DNA from: Pholis gunnellus
Lineage: Eukaryota; Chordata; Actinopteri; Perciformes; Pholidae
Length of the DNA: 64,000 nt
Direction: 5' to 3'
Assembly: GCA_910591455.2 (NCBI GenBank)
Contig: OU342806.1
Location: 24,706,922-24,770,921 of the forward strand
Below are positions 11,230-22,218 of the stretch, in pieces. The position numbers and the translations under genes were made by a program. The notes beneath the pieces were generated by a model. The model searched no databases and was not told where the DNA came from. It worked only from the letters and a program-made list of their open reading frames with translations. Position 1 is the stretch's first letter; each line of letters begins with the position of its first letter.

Positions 11230-11890
11230 TCCTCAGTGACGAGGAGAGGAGAGGAGAGGAGGAGAGAGAGGAGGAGAGAGAGGAGGCGAGAGGAGAGGAG
11301 GAAGAGTGAGGAGAGGAGAGAGGAGGAGAGGAGGTGGAGGTGGAGGTGAGTATGAACCCTCTCAAATAAAAGGTAAATATTAATTATTTTTTTTTCTGAT
11401 ACAGCTGCATAATTTATATGTTCACCTTTATTCTGGGAAGATTTTACTTACTGTTTGTATTTGTTTTTTTTAGAGAGGAGAGAAGATGGAGAGGAGGTGG
11501 AGAGGAGGAGATGGGGTGGTGGAGGGCAAGTGTGAATCCTTCTAAGGAAGAGGTGAGTATCATTTTATTTCTTATCATCAAAATTGATGTTGTGATAAAT
11601 AAATAATCTGTTCATCTGATTTTTTAACTATAACTCTATAAACTGTGTTCCATTTCTCTTTTAGGGAGAGGAGAGGAGAGGAAGAGAGAGGAGGGGAGGT
11701 GGAGAGCGAGTGTAAACCCTCTCATTCAAAAGGTAAATATTCATTTTTATTTCTTTCTATACAGCTGCATAATTTATATGTTCACCTTTATTCTGTGAAG
11801 ATTTTAACTCTACTTACTGTTGTCTGTATTTGTTTTTTTTAGAGAGGAGAGAAGATGGAGAGGAGAGGAGAGGAGGAGATGAGAAAAAGT
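11230..11890. repeat. GA-rich block with about 360-bp tandem duplication
   Basis: GGAGA-rich stretches alternate with AT-rich spacers. An identical stretch starting ACAGCTGCATAATTTATATG occurs at 11,401 and again at 11,761, exactly 360 bp apart. The following TTTTTTTTAGAGAGGAGAGA junction repeats at about 11,465 and 11,833. A third, more diverged GA block lies between (about 11,660). Each GA block is preceded by a pyrimidine tract plus AG and followed by a GTAAAT or GTGAGT, so the unit mimics a duplicated exon. I cannot show it is expressed. Confidence 0.7.
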
Positions 11891-13142
11891 TCACCAAAGT
11901 GTGTACCGTTTTCCTCTTAGCAGAGTATTTCGGGCCAAAGATGAACAAACCAAGACCCCCCCCCCCGCCAAGACCCTGAAACCACCTTTTTAAAAGTGCT
12001 GACAGAGCGAAGATCTTGTACATCTGTTTGTTCAGGGTCCTCGCCTGAGAACAACATAAACACCCCTCCCCCAGCTCCGGATCAAGGTGCGCGCTGTATC
12101 TGTTTGTAGCTATTGCCCCGTGTACAACCCTCCACTGAAGGTCTGCTGTCCGCTTTTCAACGGGCAGCTTGTACAGAGACCACCAGCTGCCTTACGAGGA
12201 AACATCTGGACCAAAGAACTCAGTCCACCTCGACGACTCCATCCCTGCCAAAGAGCGCAAGTTCACAACCTTGACGCAGGTGTGGTAGACGGCTTTTTTT
12301 CATGCATCCTGAAACTTGTCCAGGTGCAGTGTTTTAAAAGTGACTGCCACTCTCCCACAGGAAGGGGGGGGGGTGAACAGAGAGGGGAAACTGCACTCAA
12401 AGCCGTCATGCCACTGGTCACACAGACTTCGGTTTGCAGCAAACTCTCTCTGGGTTATCCACAGAGCTGCAGAAAGATGTTAGTCCAGTAAGGTCCAAGT
12501 TCTCTTGTTGCAGGAGGAACAGCTGCTTGTCGTAGCCCGACCGCCCAGCTCTCCTCAGCAGCAGCCGAGCTGTGTCGAGCCAGCTTGGGCCACAGTTGTG
12601 AAGCAGTCTTTGAGCTGTCCGGAGTCTAAAGGAGGCAATTTTGGACTGGATGTCAATCAGTCCGTGCCCTCCTTCATCAACAGGCAGGTACAGAGCTGCT
12701 TCCCGGACCCAGTGCCAGTCTACGCTGGCTCTCTGGACGTCCTCTATTAGGCCTCTCGGTGGGGTCAGAGCAATAAGTTTGTGCCCGAAGAGTTGACTCA
12801 ACTAAATTATTGGCAACAGGAACTCTTCCCCTGTACGACAACTGGAGTAGCAACCATTTCCATTTAGACAACCGAGCGCACACTTCCTCCTTCACTTCCT
12901 CCCAGTTCTTTGCTTGAAAGCCCTTGTTGCCCCAAAAAACTCCCAGGACTTTCATTCCCTCTTTCCCCCACTCAGGTCCACCAGGCAGACTGGGCGCTGC
13001 CCGGCCCCTCCACCGGCCCACCAACAAGGCTTCACTCTTAACCCAGTTCACCCGCGCAGATGAGGCCTTTTCATGCAATGACAAGTTATCCTGCAGACAT
13101 TGAACGTCCTTCTGTCAAAAACACATCATCTGCATATGATGT
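11885..13142 (-). mobile_element. Truncated Tx1-type LINE fragment (reverse transcriptase C-terminal part)
   Basis: Read on the minus strand, the fragment opens at the catalytic YADDV motif (13,136-13,122). A segment typical of Tx1-clade (L1-like) LINEs in fish follows: KSEALLVGRW, then MKVLGVFWGNKGFQAKNWEE, then LSKWKWLLLQLSYRGRV and NNLVEST. Downstream are a GGHGLIDIQSKIASFRLRTA segment, YKLPVEKRTADLQWRVVHGA at about 12,170, and FIFGPKYSAKRKTVHTLVNF at about 11,900. Frameshifts break it into at least three frames, so it is dead. Its 5' part is missing upstream of YADD, and its 3' end runs into the GA block without a poly-A tail. Confidence 0.85.
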
Positions 13143-13419
13143 AATATTTTATTACTACAAACAGAAGTAATAAAAGTACTACTTTATCAGAAACATGATC
13201 CCTGTCAGTGTTTCACTGTTATATATGGATATTATATATGCATTTGTTTGTATCATTATTCCTGCTGCAGATGTTTCAGGTGGAGCTCATTCTGACTCTT
13301 TTACACTCTGTTGTTCAGTTTGGATAGTTAGGAAGGGTTTGAAAAATGATAATGTGCAAAGACTAAAGCTGCCAGACAAGTGGAGTGGAGTAAAACGTAC
13401 AATATTTCCCTCTGAGATG

Positions 13420-13515
13420 TAGTGGAGTGGAAGTACAAAGTTGATTAAAATGGAAATACTCCAGTAAAGTACCTTGAATTTAAGTACAGTACAAATATAC
13501 TTGGTTACATTCCAC
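13420..13515. repeat. AGTAC-rich dispersed repeat, short copy
   Basis: The block with 'GTGGAGTGGAAGTACAAAG', 'AAATGGAAATACTCCAGTAA' and 'TACTTGGTTACATTCCACCA' is a minus-oriented copy of the same repeat seen at 31,430, 32,230, 39,930, 45,790 and 46,850. It is a familiar dispersed teleost sequence of unknown class. Confidence 0.5.
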
Positions 13516-13779
13516 CATTGATCATAATGTTTACTCCAACCACTCACAGCTTATCAGAACCTTACAATTTACTGCTTTTTATAATAATATAGAGCAGTTC
13601 AGTCTATTGGTCCGGTCCTCCACAACAGATCCAGTTAAATTTGAAAACGCAATTATATATTAGATTTTAAAATGTAATTGATGTGTACTTTCTTTATTTG
13701 ATTCGACAGTTGTTGACTACACAGATACTTTGTTACTACTACTAGGCTTCTTGAATATATATATATATATGACACTAAA

Positions 13780-13880
13780 TAGCGCAAATTAGATATTATT
13801 GTAATGTTCCGGACCTTTGCATGAGGAGATTTTCTCAATCTGGACCTTTCGGAATTTTAATTGAATACCCCTGCTCTAGG
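13780..13880. repeat. Dispersed repeat fragment
   Basis: 'GACCTTTGCATGAGGAGATT', 'CTGGACCTTTCGGAATTTTA' and 'TTGAATACCCCTGCTCTAG' match my recollection of a transposon-derived repeat common in fish. Class not determined. Confidence 0.35.
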
Positions 13881-14159
13881 GGATAGTATATAGAAAATAT
13901 TTTCAGAAATGTGCTCCATGTCCCCTTTACATTCCTTAAAGGCAGGCGGTGATGGGTGAGGGTATAAGCAGAATATTTATTTTGGTCATTACAGAGGACA
14001 GTGGCTTATTTTTTTCCTTTGGTAAGGTGTTCCTCAGATTTTTTTTAATAATCAGAAATGGGCCTTGAATTACAAAAGGTTGAGAATATTGAGTATTTTG
14101 ATTGAAATTAATATATGTTTCATAAAGATGAAATGAAACAGAGACCTACACTTACAAGC

Positions 14160-14209
14160 ATCCCCCCTCCTCTCCCTCTCTCCCCCTCGCTCCCCTCTCT
14201 CTCTCGCCA

Positions 14210-14246
<37 letters not shown>

Positions 14247-14308
14247 CGCTCTCTCTCTCTCTCGCTCGCTCTCTCTCTCTCTCTCTCTCGCTCGCCATCT
14301 CTCTCTCT

Positions 14309-14362
<54 letters not shown>

Positions 14363-14447
14363 CGCTCTCTCTCTCTCTCGCTCGCTCTCTCTCTCGCTCT
14401 CGCTCTCTCTCGCTCTCTCTCTCTCTCTCGCTCTCTCTCTCTCTCAG
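14160..14447. repeat. Long CT/GA polypyrimidine tract
   Basis: Nearly 290 bp of CT dinucleotides are interrupted by CTCG and CCAT variants. One strand is almost pure pyrimidine, so it could adopt triplex (H-DNA) structure. It ends only about 10 bp before a short segment with a consensus donor (14,477). The Ser/Leu frame across it is an artefact. Confidence 0.95.
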
Positions 14448-14476
14448 TGATCTTCAGCTCAGCTTGGAGTCATGAG
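14448..14476 (+). other. Candidate non-coding first exon of apc2
   Basis: TTGGAGTCATGAG|GTAAGA gives a full consensus donor just after the CT tract. The first kilobase downstream is relatively CpG-rich, as at vertebrate promoters. No other strong 5' exon candidate lies between here and apc2 coding exon 1. Joined to 25,650 it would create a short upstream ORF starting at 14,472. The transcription start and this exon's 5' end cannot be fixed from sequence. Confidence 0.3.
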
Positions 14477-17450
14477 GTAAGAGCAGACCGCTCCTTATAT
14501 TTCTGCCATTAACTCACATTGACGTCGTATTGCATGTGTATATTTTTTTAACCCGGGATAAACCATCCGGTCCGGTTCTTCCCGGCTGTGCAGCTACAAA
14601 AGCTGCGAATTAGGGACAATACGAGGCTCGTTGATCAGCGACGATCAGACGGGAGGAGGCTGGTGGGTCCGGATTACAAAACCTGCATCTTTTAAATCCG
14701 ATTTTAAAGGTTTAAATCACATGTTTATGGAATTAAACTCGGTTAGTAAAGCTGCGTTTGATCATATTTTCCTTTAGGCTAATTCCTCATTATGCGTCTG
14801 TTTTTTTTTGTTGCGGGATGCGTCCTATTTTCTTTCTCCTCCCTCTTGCGGGCACAGGGATGGAGGATGGAGGAGCTGATGAATCATAGATGTCGTCAGA
14901 ACAAAAAAACAAAAACCCACACATATCCGAGGTCAAACGTTAAAACAGAAAAACAGAAGGAGAAACATGTTGAATCAAACATGTGAATATGTTGGATTTG
15001 ATTTCAGGTGGTTTATTTTGTTTCCGGCTGGTTGATGATTTGAGGCCTTTGACGTCTCCTGCGGTCTGTCCCAGTCTGTCCCAGTCTGTGCTGGTTTCAC
15101 TGGTTTATTATGACGGCCTGTGCTCCTTCGTGCTGGGAGGCTTCAGGGCTGTTTAATAGACTGCTCGTTTATTCCGATTGTCTCAGTGTGCCTTTATAAT
15201 CTCTCTTTTTCACGTTTAAGTGTTTTTACGTTTGTTTTTACGGAGGGATCGGTTTATAGGTTCATATTATTATGAGTATTTCTGTCTGTTGGCCTATTTA
15301 TTGTTGAGTTATGGATCTGGTATGAAAAGTGAAAGTAGATCCAGTAAAAGGTCTTTGAAAAAACTTTGAATCCTTAGTTTATAGTTGCATGTTATTTTGT
15401 GTTTCTAATATTTATCTCCATTAGAGAGGAGACAGAGTGGACAGGAAGTGAAGGGGAAAGGCGACGTTGAGGTCACATCAGCGTCATAAATCACTGAAAC
15501 TACGCAGGTTGAGGTTTTGGAATGTACTGGTGCTAGAAAGGTTGACAACAATCTGGCTGTAAATTTGCCAGAATCTGGTGTATTCACAAAATGTATGCAT
15601 TTTTAATCTTCCATATATATCTGCTGGATGGCTTTAATTAAACCACATATGGACGTTTTAAAATAAAGTTTTACATGCTATTTATAATGAGAGAACATTT
15701 AGTTTTGAGGAGGTTTATCTAGAGATGTAGATGATTTTTCTGATCAGTGTTGTTGATATTGAATCATTAATGCCGCTGCGTGAGTCTGACGGAGGATGAC
15801 GGATGTTGGGTGGAGGGTGTGGCTCCTCTTCTGTCTAAGATCTCTGTTTTACTGATGGGCATCATAATAAAACTGAGAGAATGTGTCACATGAAATCTAG
15901 AGTTTCAACCTGGAAATCCAAAGAGAAGCTTCAGTTTAATCAGATTCACAGTTTACAAAATAAAAAGAGAGAAACCGGAGTGGAGATTTCAGCTGCTGGT
16001 TTCAGGGCTGTAATCTGGATTTTTACAAACACTGAGTTCTTAATAAGTGTTGAATAACGGAGACAAATGGTGCTATACTACAAGGTCACCACAACGGAAA
16101 TACTGGAATTGAGGCCTACATTGTAAACTATTCGTTGAATGCATGTCATATGGTGAGCCCATTGCCATCAACATTCAAAGTTACATAAAGTAACAGCTTG
16201 TAAAAACCTCCACATCCCCCAAAACACGTTAATGAACTCGCAGAGACTTTGCAGAGAGATAATCCATCAATGTCTACACAGTTATTCAAAACTACTCTTT
16301 TCTTTCTTTGAGCTGTCAAATCTTAACTTGGTAAATTAAATGTAGCCTCCAGTAATCCAAAAGTGTCTTCATAAATCTATAAAATATCTATATTCCACCT
16401 TTTGAACTTTGGAAACTTAAATCCTGATGGTACAAATTTCCTCCGAAAGCACTAAATTGGTAGTTTTATAAATGTAATTTTGAATGTGATAGCGAAAGTT
16501 TCTGTTTTTGAAATATTTTACATTGGCCACAGTCTTTACGACAACATTTATCAGGGTCTCACTTCCTAAACATTCAACACATTCAAATATGTGCAGTACA
16601 TGTACTTCCCTTTTGATGCGTTCATGGAAACTCTGACATCTGAGAGGCGGCTGGAATACAGAAACATATTTTTTAAAATGATTGATTTACAAAATGGAGG
16701 CTGATCAGCAGAGTGGTATGTTTAGTTTAAGTGTCTCTGAGATGCAGTCTGTGATCACGTTTTGTGGCTTCCACCTAATAGTTGACTGAACCGCCAAAAG
16801 TCCAATCAGATTTTTATATGTAATATTTATTGAGTTTAGTTTCCTCCTAAATAAAGCTGCAGAGAGCAAATGTTGAAGGGCCGTGGTTGATTTATTGTCT
16901 TTGTGGAAAAATTAGGTTGTAGTCCATTTATGCTACATGAGAAAAAATTAAAATAGCTAAAGTATTTTTTATGGCAGAGGATGAGTTAGATCTTATTCTG
17001 AGGAAATAAGCTGCTCTGTTCTGTGGCAGCAGGGTGAACGGGCTGTGGCTGTAGTGGGAAATGTCTTTCAGTAACCTTTGTGGTCTTCGCAGGCACCTCT
17101 TGTCACCAATATCACCGATGCTTCACCAGGATGGAGCTGTGTGATGACTGTCAGGCTGTTTGTGATGCTTATTCCCAGGAACTTAAAACTGTTCGCTTGC
17201 TCTAACTGCTCCATTGATGTAGACGGTGGGGTGTTTAACATTGCTTGAATGAAGTTTCAAGTTAATGAAGTCATTTAGATTCCTCTCTCCTACAGAGTGT
17301 TGATGTCAGTATGTTGCATTGTAGTTTTCTCTTTCGTGTCTGAGCAGTGGCGCACATCGATAAAATCAGAAAAACATCAGAAACGTCCCTGTTATATTCA
17401 CACGGACGAGCTGATTTCTGTCAGAAACAGCCAGAGAGGGTAAAGAAGTT

Positions 17451-17470
17451 TGACCTCTGACCTCTGACCT
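17451..17470 (-). promoter_or_regulatory. Triple nuclear-receptor half-site (two overlapping DR1)
   Basis: Three TGACCT half-sites are each separated by one C. On the minus strand this reads AGGTCA three times with 1-nt spacing, matching DR1 elements for RXR heterodimers, HNF4 or COUP-TF. Function is inference. Confidence 0.5.
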
Positions 17471-18954
17471 GTTTGTATCAGACAGTCAGTTCGGATCAGA
17501 TGTTCAGATGCCGTGTTTTCGAGTCGTGACGGTCCAGGGTTCTGTGACTCGGCGAGCCTCGGGGGACAGGACGTTTTTTTGTCACTGAGCCGGAAGAGTC
17601 AGCGATGAAGTCAACTTATGTAACAGCGAGTTTTATGAAAAAAGTGAGCGGCTTCAGACGGAGAGACGAACGCAGCTGAACGTCTTCCGTCACACAATGT
17701 CAACTGCAGGTCAACTTGTTGGTTTGTTCCAGAGCTTTCACTCACTCAACCGCAGGTGGAGTTTACGCCGTTGTCGTGGAGACAGAGGTGTTCAGACTTT
17801 TAGTATTGGTAGTCCACATTGAGCTTGAAAGTTTTGGTTTGATTGAAAGACTTCACATTCAGTCTGAACAGTCAAAGGAGGCCATGCTGTCTTTGTTTTG
17901 TGTGTCCCAGTGTGTCTGTTTCCAGGTGTTTCCAGCTATTGGGGAGTTTCACTGCACATGTTTTAATAGCAGTGTAAAGCCGCTAGTGTCTGGAGCTGTG
18001 TGAAGTTGAATAAAGTGACTTTAGATTTGTCGAGACGCAAACAAGCTGTCGACCTCCAGAAGTCACGGAGACAGCAGCAGCGTTTTTTTCATTAACAGCA
18101 ACAATATGGCCCTGTGTTTGCAGACAGGAAGTGTGAGCGCAGACTCACTCTGTGATGACATGACTGTTTGTTGTGCTGAATGAAGCTGGTTGAATGTGCG
18201 GTAAAAGCTTCATCTAACATCCGCCGATCTCCTCCTCCTCCTCCTCTTTTTACCCACAAGTCTTGATATCACAGTGATCGTACGCGCTGTACAATTTTCT
18301 TATTTTGTCAATTTATGCCACAACTTAAGTTATTAGTTCAGGTTTTTGGAGGATAAGATGGCGGTGAATCATTTTGCAAAGGATCAGGTTTCTCTTATTA
18401 TTAACAAATCACATAAAAAGACCCGAACCAACAACGTGTCAGTCCATCTGTCAAATCTTCCTGACTTCCTGTCTGTGGCTCTCAGCTCCAAGCTCGTTGG
18501 GTCCTACTCTGGACGTAAATCTGTAAAAACACAAATACATAGTTTCGTTTTTATAAATCAGTCATTTCCTAAAACAGTCACTGTAGTTTTTAGAAATAAT
18601 GCATTTGTTGGGGACTATTTTCAGCAGCGGATTTATCCCCATTTGGTGCTCTAGAGAGTATTTATGGCAGCGGTACGGTGATTGTGGGATTTGAGTCCAA
18701 ATAAACTACAGTGTGTGTGTTCATGGTGATGAAGGAACAAGTCATGCAGTGCAGCAGTGAGGCTCATCGTTTTTAATGGAGCTCTATGACACAGAGGAAG
18801 AGGATGCATCAGGCTTTCATACACACACATTACTTGTTAGTAGAAACCTTCACTGCTGGTTTGGGTCTGCTTGAGCTGCAGCAGAAAGGAAACCATGTGT
18901 GACACATTGTGGATGATACACTAAAGTCGTCTTCTGGCTTTCAGCATTAATCAT

Positions 18955-19012
18955 AGTGATTCGTTGTGGTCTGGCGCCATATAACTCAAATTGACTTGAC
19001 TTGTTAGCTTAG
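18955..19012. mobile_element. Short 3'-terminal LINE-like repeat fragment
   Basis: 'GTTGTGGTCTGGCGCCATAT' followed by 'AACTCAAATTGACTTGACTT' resembles the widespread fish tail sequence GATTTGGCGCTATATAAATAAAATTG. It is only a fragment. Confidence 0.4.
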
Positions 19013-19305
19013 CTTTTAGCATCCGGAGGGCAGCTATGTTAGAGGAAATGCTTTTATTGTCTCAGGGCGTGTCTCCTCTCAGTCTGACGCACCAAATAAA
19101 ATGATACTCTCATCCTAGTTATAACGTTATAAGTGTAAGAACATGGAGGCTGTGTTACAGTTAGAGGCCGCAAATCTTTTAAAAACCCTGAAACTGAGAC
19201 AAGAAGACGACTCTGTTTTTAGAGAGCTAAATGTTTGACTGCATTCGCTCTCCACACGCCGACGCCATTTTCTCCTCCTCCTCCTTTCCTTGCCTGGAGG
19301 ATGCG

Positions 19306-19319
19306 GTTACCACGGTAAC
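19306..19319. promoter_or_regulatory. Near-palindromic RFX X-box
   Basis: GTTACCACGGTAAC has two perfect opposed half-sites with a 2-nt spacer. It sits in a GC-richer patch about 6.3 kb upstream of apc2 coding exon 1. Confidence 0.6.
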
Positions 19320-20406
19320 CAGACGTTCCCCACAGGGTGAGAGAGAGAGAGATGCAGGCTGGGGGTGGAGCAGGTGGTGGTGGGAGTGATCGACACTCCC
19401 TTTGTTCAGATACACAATATATTGCTAAGACGTGAGCATTTATTGTTAAGAGAGTTACAAATCTTAAAATCTGATTTTATGAAGAAAGAGCGCAGCGGAA
19501 AATACGAATAAATACATAATTAAAATCACACAACGTGTGATCAGACTCTACAGAGTGTGACCCATCTTTCTTGGTCATTAGGTCTGTTTTAACAGCTAAG
19601 GTCAGGAATAAAGACAGGAATCACCTTCAGCAGGAGGAAGAAGACGTCGTATCAGGCCTGAAACGACAGACACATGATTGCTTATTATATTATATAATAC
19701 TACTTATTTACGTGCATGCATATATAATTAGGCCTTTGTGCAGCTGAGGAAGATTGATCTGTGCATTCTGCTGACTCACTGTGCTGATGATCATTAACCA
19801 TGTGTGATGGAGGGATATCCAATGACAATATATCGGCTGATAATCACAGAGCATGAAGTACAATCTTGATACAGATCCTTTTTACATCACAGAGCCAGGA
19901 TAGTGGCTCCAGAATTTGCCATCAAAAATAAAATTTGGCATTGAAAACAAGGCCTAAACTGAAAAAAAAGAAAAAGGAAACACTGGTATTGGAAGTTCTA
20001 CTGAAAAATAACCGTTTGAATAGTTTTTGTGCTCTGATGTTTTTTTGATGAGAATATTCAGATTTCTTCTTCATGTCACTCATTTTACCTCGACAGTGTT
20101 TCTTTTTAAGATTATTATAAATGGATACGATTATTTATTCTTTCTTTTTGTATTGTAGATACAATACTCAGATACAAACTGAGCGTATAACATTTCACAG
20201 TGATGGAGACTCTGAATGAACTCATGATTTCTAAATGAAATCAACATTTCTTGTTGCTGAATGGCTAATTGTTCGACACTTCTGCAATAAGCAGATATCA
20301 CTGCAGATGGTTTGATGCTTTGTCTTTCTTTCTCTCTGATCTCTTCCTGTTTCATCTCTTCTTGTCATCGTCGTCTCATATCGGGGTCACGCGCATCGGA
20401 TTGGCT

Positions 20407-20420
20407 GTTGCCTTAGCAAC
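20407..20420. promoter_or_regulatory. Perfect RFX X-box beside a CCAAT box
   Basis: GTTGCCTTAGCAAC matches GTNRCC-NN-RGYAAC without mismatch. Immediately upstream is GGATTGGCT (inverted CCAAT). The same GATTGGCTGTTGCC start recurs at about 40,802, where the second half-site is lost. Confidence 0.6.
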
Positions 20421-20539
20421 TGCAGCCCATTAACGGGTCCCGTTAACGCTCGTTTAAAGTCTCTGTCTGATTCGTTATCCTCCCAGGGGCTCCCACATTT
20501 TCTTACCCAGCATGCTTTGCCAGCGACTGCAGCAGTGAG

Positions 20540-20575
<36 letters not shown>

Positions 20576-21317
20576 AAGATGACAAGAGAGGCAGAAAGAG
20601 ACATCACTGGATGTAAATGTCACCATGGTGATGGTGGGGGGGATGTGGGCCTGGACCATGGTAACACAGAGCATCATTATATATGTCAGAGTATTTTTGA
20701 TGAGAAACACCGACATCACACACACACACACACACACCCTTAAAGGTGTGTGTGGGACCTTCTTACACACACACACACACACAGATTTCTTATTCTGTAC
20801 TTGTGAGGACCATCATTGATGTCTGTGGTTCAAACGACACTCTTTGCTTAATGCTTGTGAAAGATGGTGGTTGATACATTGTGTCTCACTGCACACTGTG
20901 TTTGTATGAAACCAGTCCAGGATGTTTCACTGCCATGAACACAGAGCCGTGAGAGTCTGAACACAACCAGAACACAGTGTCAAAATGCTCCAGTTGTTAA
21001 CAGCTCACGTTGTGTTGGAGGATCTGATAGTTTAGAGAAAAGCAAATGAAAATATGTTGTGGAGGACGTGTTATTTTCTCTATGGCCTAATCAGGTCTGA
21101 TATGGTGCTGCAGGTCTTTGAGTCAATACAACTGATACGGAGTGGATCCAAATGTGGATGATGATGATGATCAGATAAACATGTGTTTGGAGTGTAATAA
21201 TAACATGTGGATCACCACCGATCAGCTGGTGCTGTTGGTCTTTCTGTCCTCTGTCCTGTCTCTGGATCGGCTCTAATTAGCCTTCTCTTTTTGTCCCTTT
21301 TTTCTGAGGTCATCATA

Positions 21318-21440
21318 AAGGTGCGTTCACACCAAACGCGGTGCAAATTATTCGCGCGAGTAGATTACATAGAAAGTCTATGCACAGACCCGATGAGACT
21401 GGAGTGACGCGAATTGGCGATGGCGTGGCGTGATTGACAC
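21318..21440. repeat. Dispersed repeat fragment ('GGTGCGTTCACACCAAACGC')
   Basis: The block starting GGTGCGTTCACACCAAACGC, with TTATTCGCGCGAGTAGATTA and later GTGACGCGAATTGGCGATGG, is a recognisable transposon-derived repeat of fish genomes. The overlapping short frames are not genes. Confidence 0.55.
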
Positions 21441-22198
21441 AAAGACAGTTTGAGAAAAGCAACGTACTGCTGTGGACTGCTGTGCTGCTGTGGCAGCAGC
21501 AAAACATGATTTAGCCACCAAAAAAAGGGGGGGGGGGGGGGAATCCATATCAGTTTAAGTGTACAATATATTTTTTCGTATTTTTCTAAATTATGTAAGA
21601 TTAGTTTTACTTTTAGTTATTTGTTTTCCTTCTAATGTTGAGGGAAGGTATCTGGATTCTAGAATTGTTATCTGGAAGTGTGTGCAAATATAATACAATA
21701 ACATCTTTTATAGACATAATGAGAATTACTTTGTAACCTGGCCTGAACCTGAGAGTTTGTGATGCCTAAATAAACGAAGGTTGATTGGTGTGCCATGATG
21801 TCCCGTTAGTCTTCCCCCATCCAAGTGGATCAATGACCCGACACAGTGGCCTGGTATTGCCTATCCGGACATCTATTTAGCTTCCGGGTTAGGTTTAGTG
21901 TTGTCTTTAAATAATCAACCTGTTTATAGCCAGCTGTTTGATCTTAAGGCTGAGAGTTAGTTGGCGACGACAGTCTGATGCTGCCATCCTGTATGACTGC
22001 GCTGCTGCAGCCTCCCAACTCCAGCCAGCTCTCTATAAGTCGTAACTTTCACCAGCAGCATTTAGACGTTTTATCTTATGTGCCTTAAATCTCATTGTGA
22101 AAGCTTCAGTTAACCAGCTACACAACAGCTTTTCTGCATTTTCCCGTTTGTCTCCTAATGTGACGGCACGATTGTATGGTCTGTTATGCTATCGATTT

Positions 22199-22218
22199 GC
22201 ATTATGGGAAATGTAGGA
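22199..22218 (-). promoter_or_regulatory. ZNF143/SBS-type element
   Basis: On the minus strand this reads TCCTACATTTCCCATAATGC, a near-perfect ZNF143/THAP11 (SBS) element. It is isolated from any recognisable exon, so its target is unknown. Confidence 0.45.

Noticed and set aside
12087..12491. 134-codon plus-strand frame
   Set aside because: Antisense of the Tx1 LINE fragment, whose real protein similarity is on the minus strand.
14115..14450. 111-codon Ser/Leu frame
   Set aside because: Pure translation of the CT tract.
18346..18654. 102-codon plus-strand frame
   Set aside because: No recognisable domain, no splice-site partners and ordinary AT-rich composition; likely chance.
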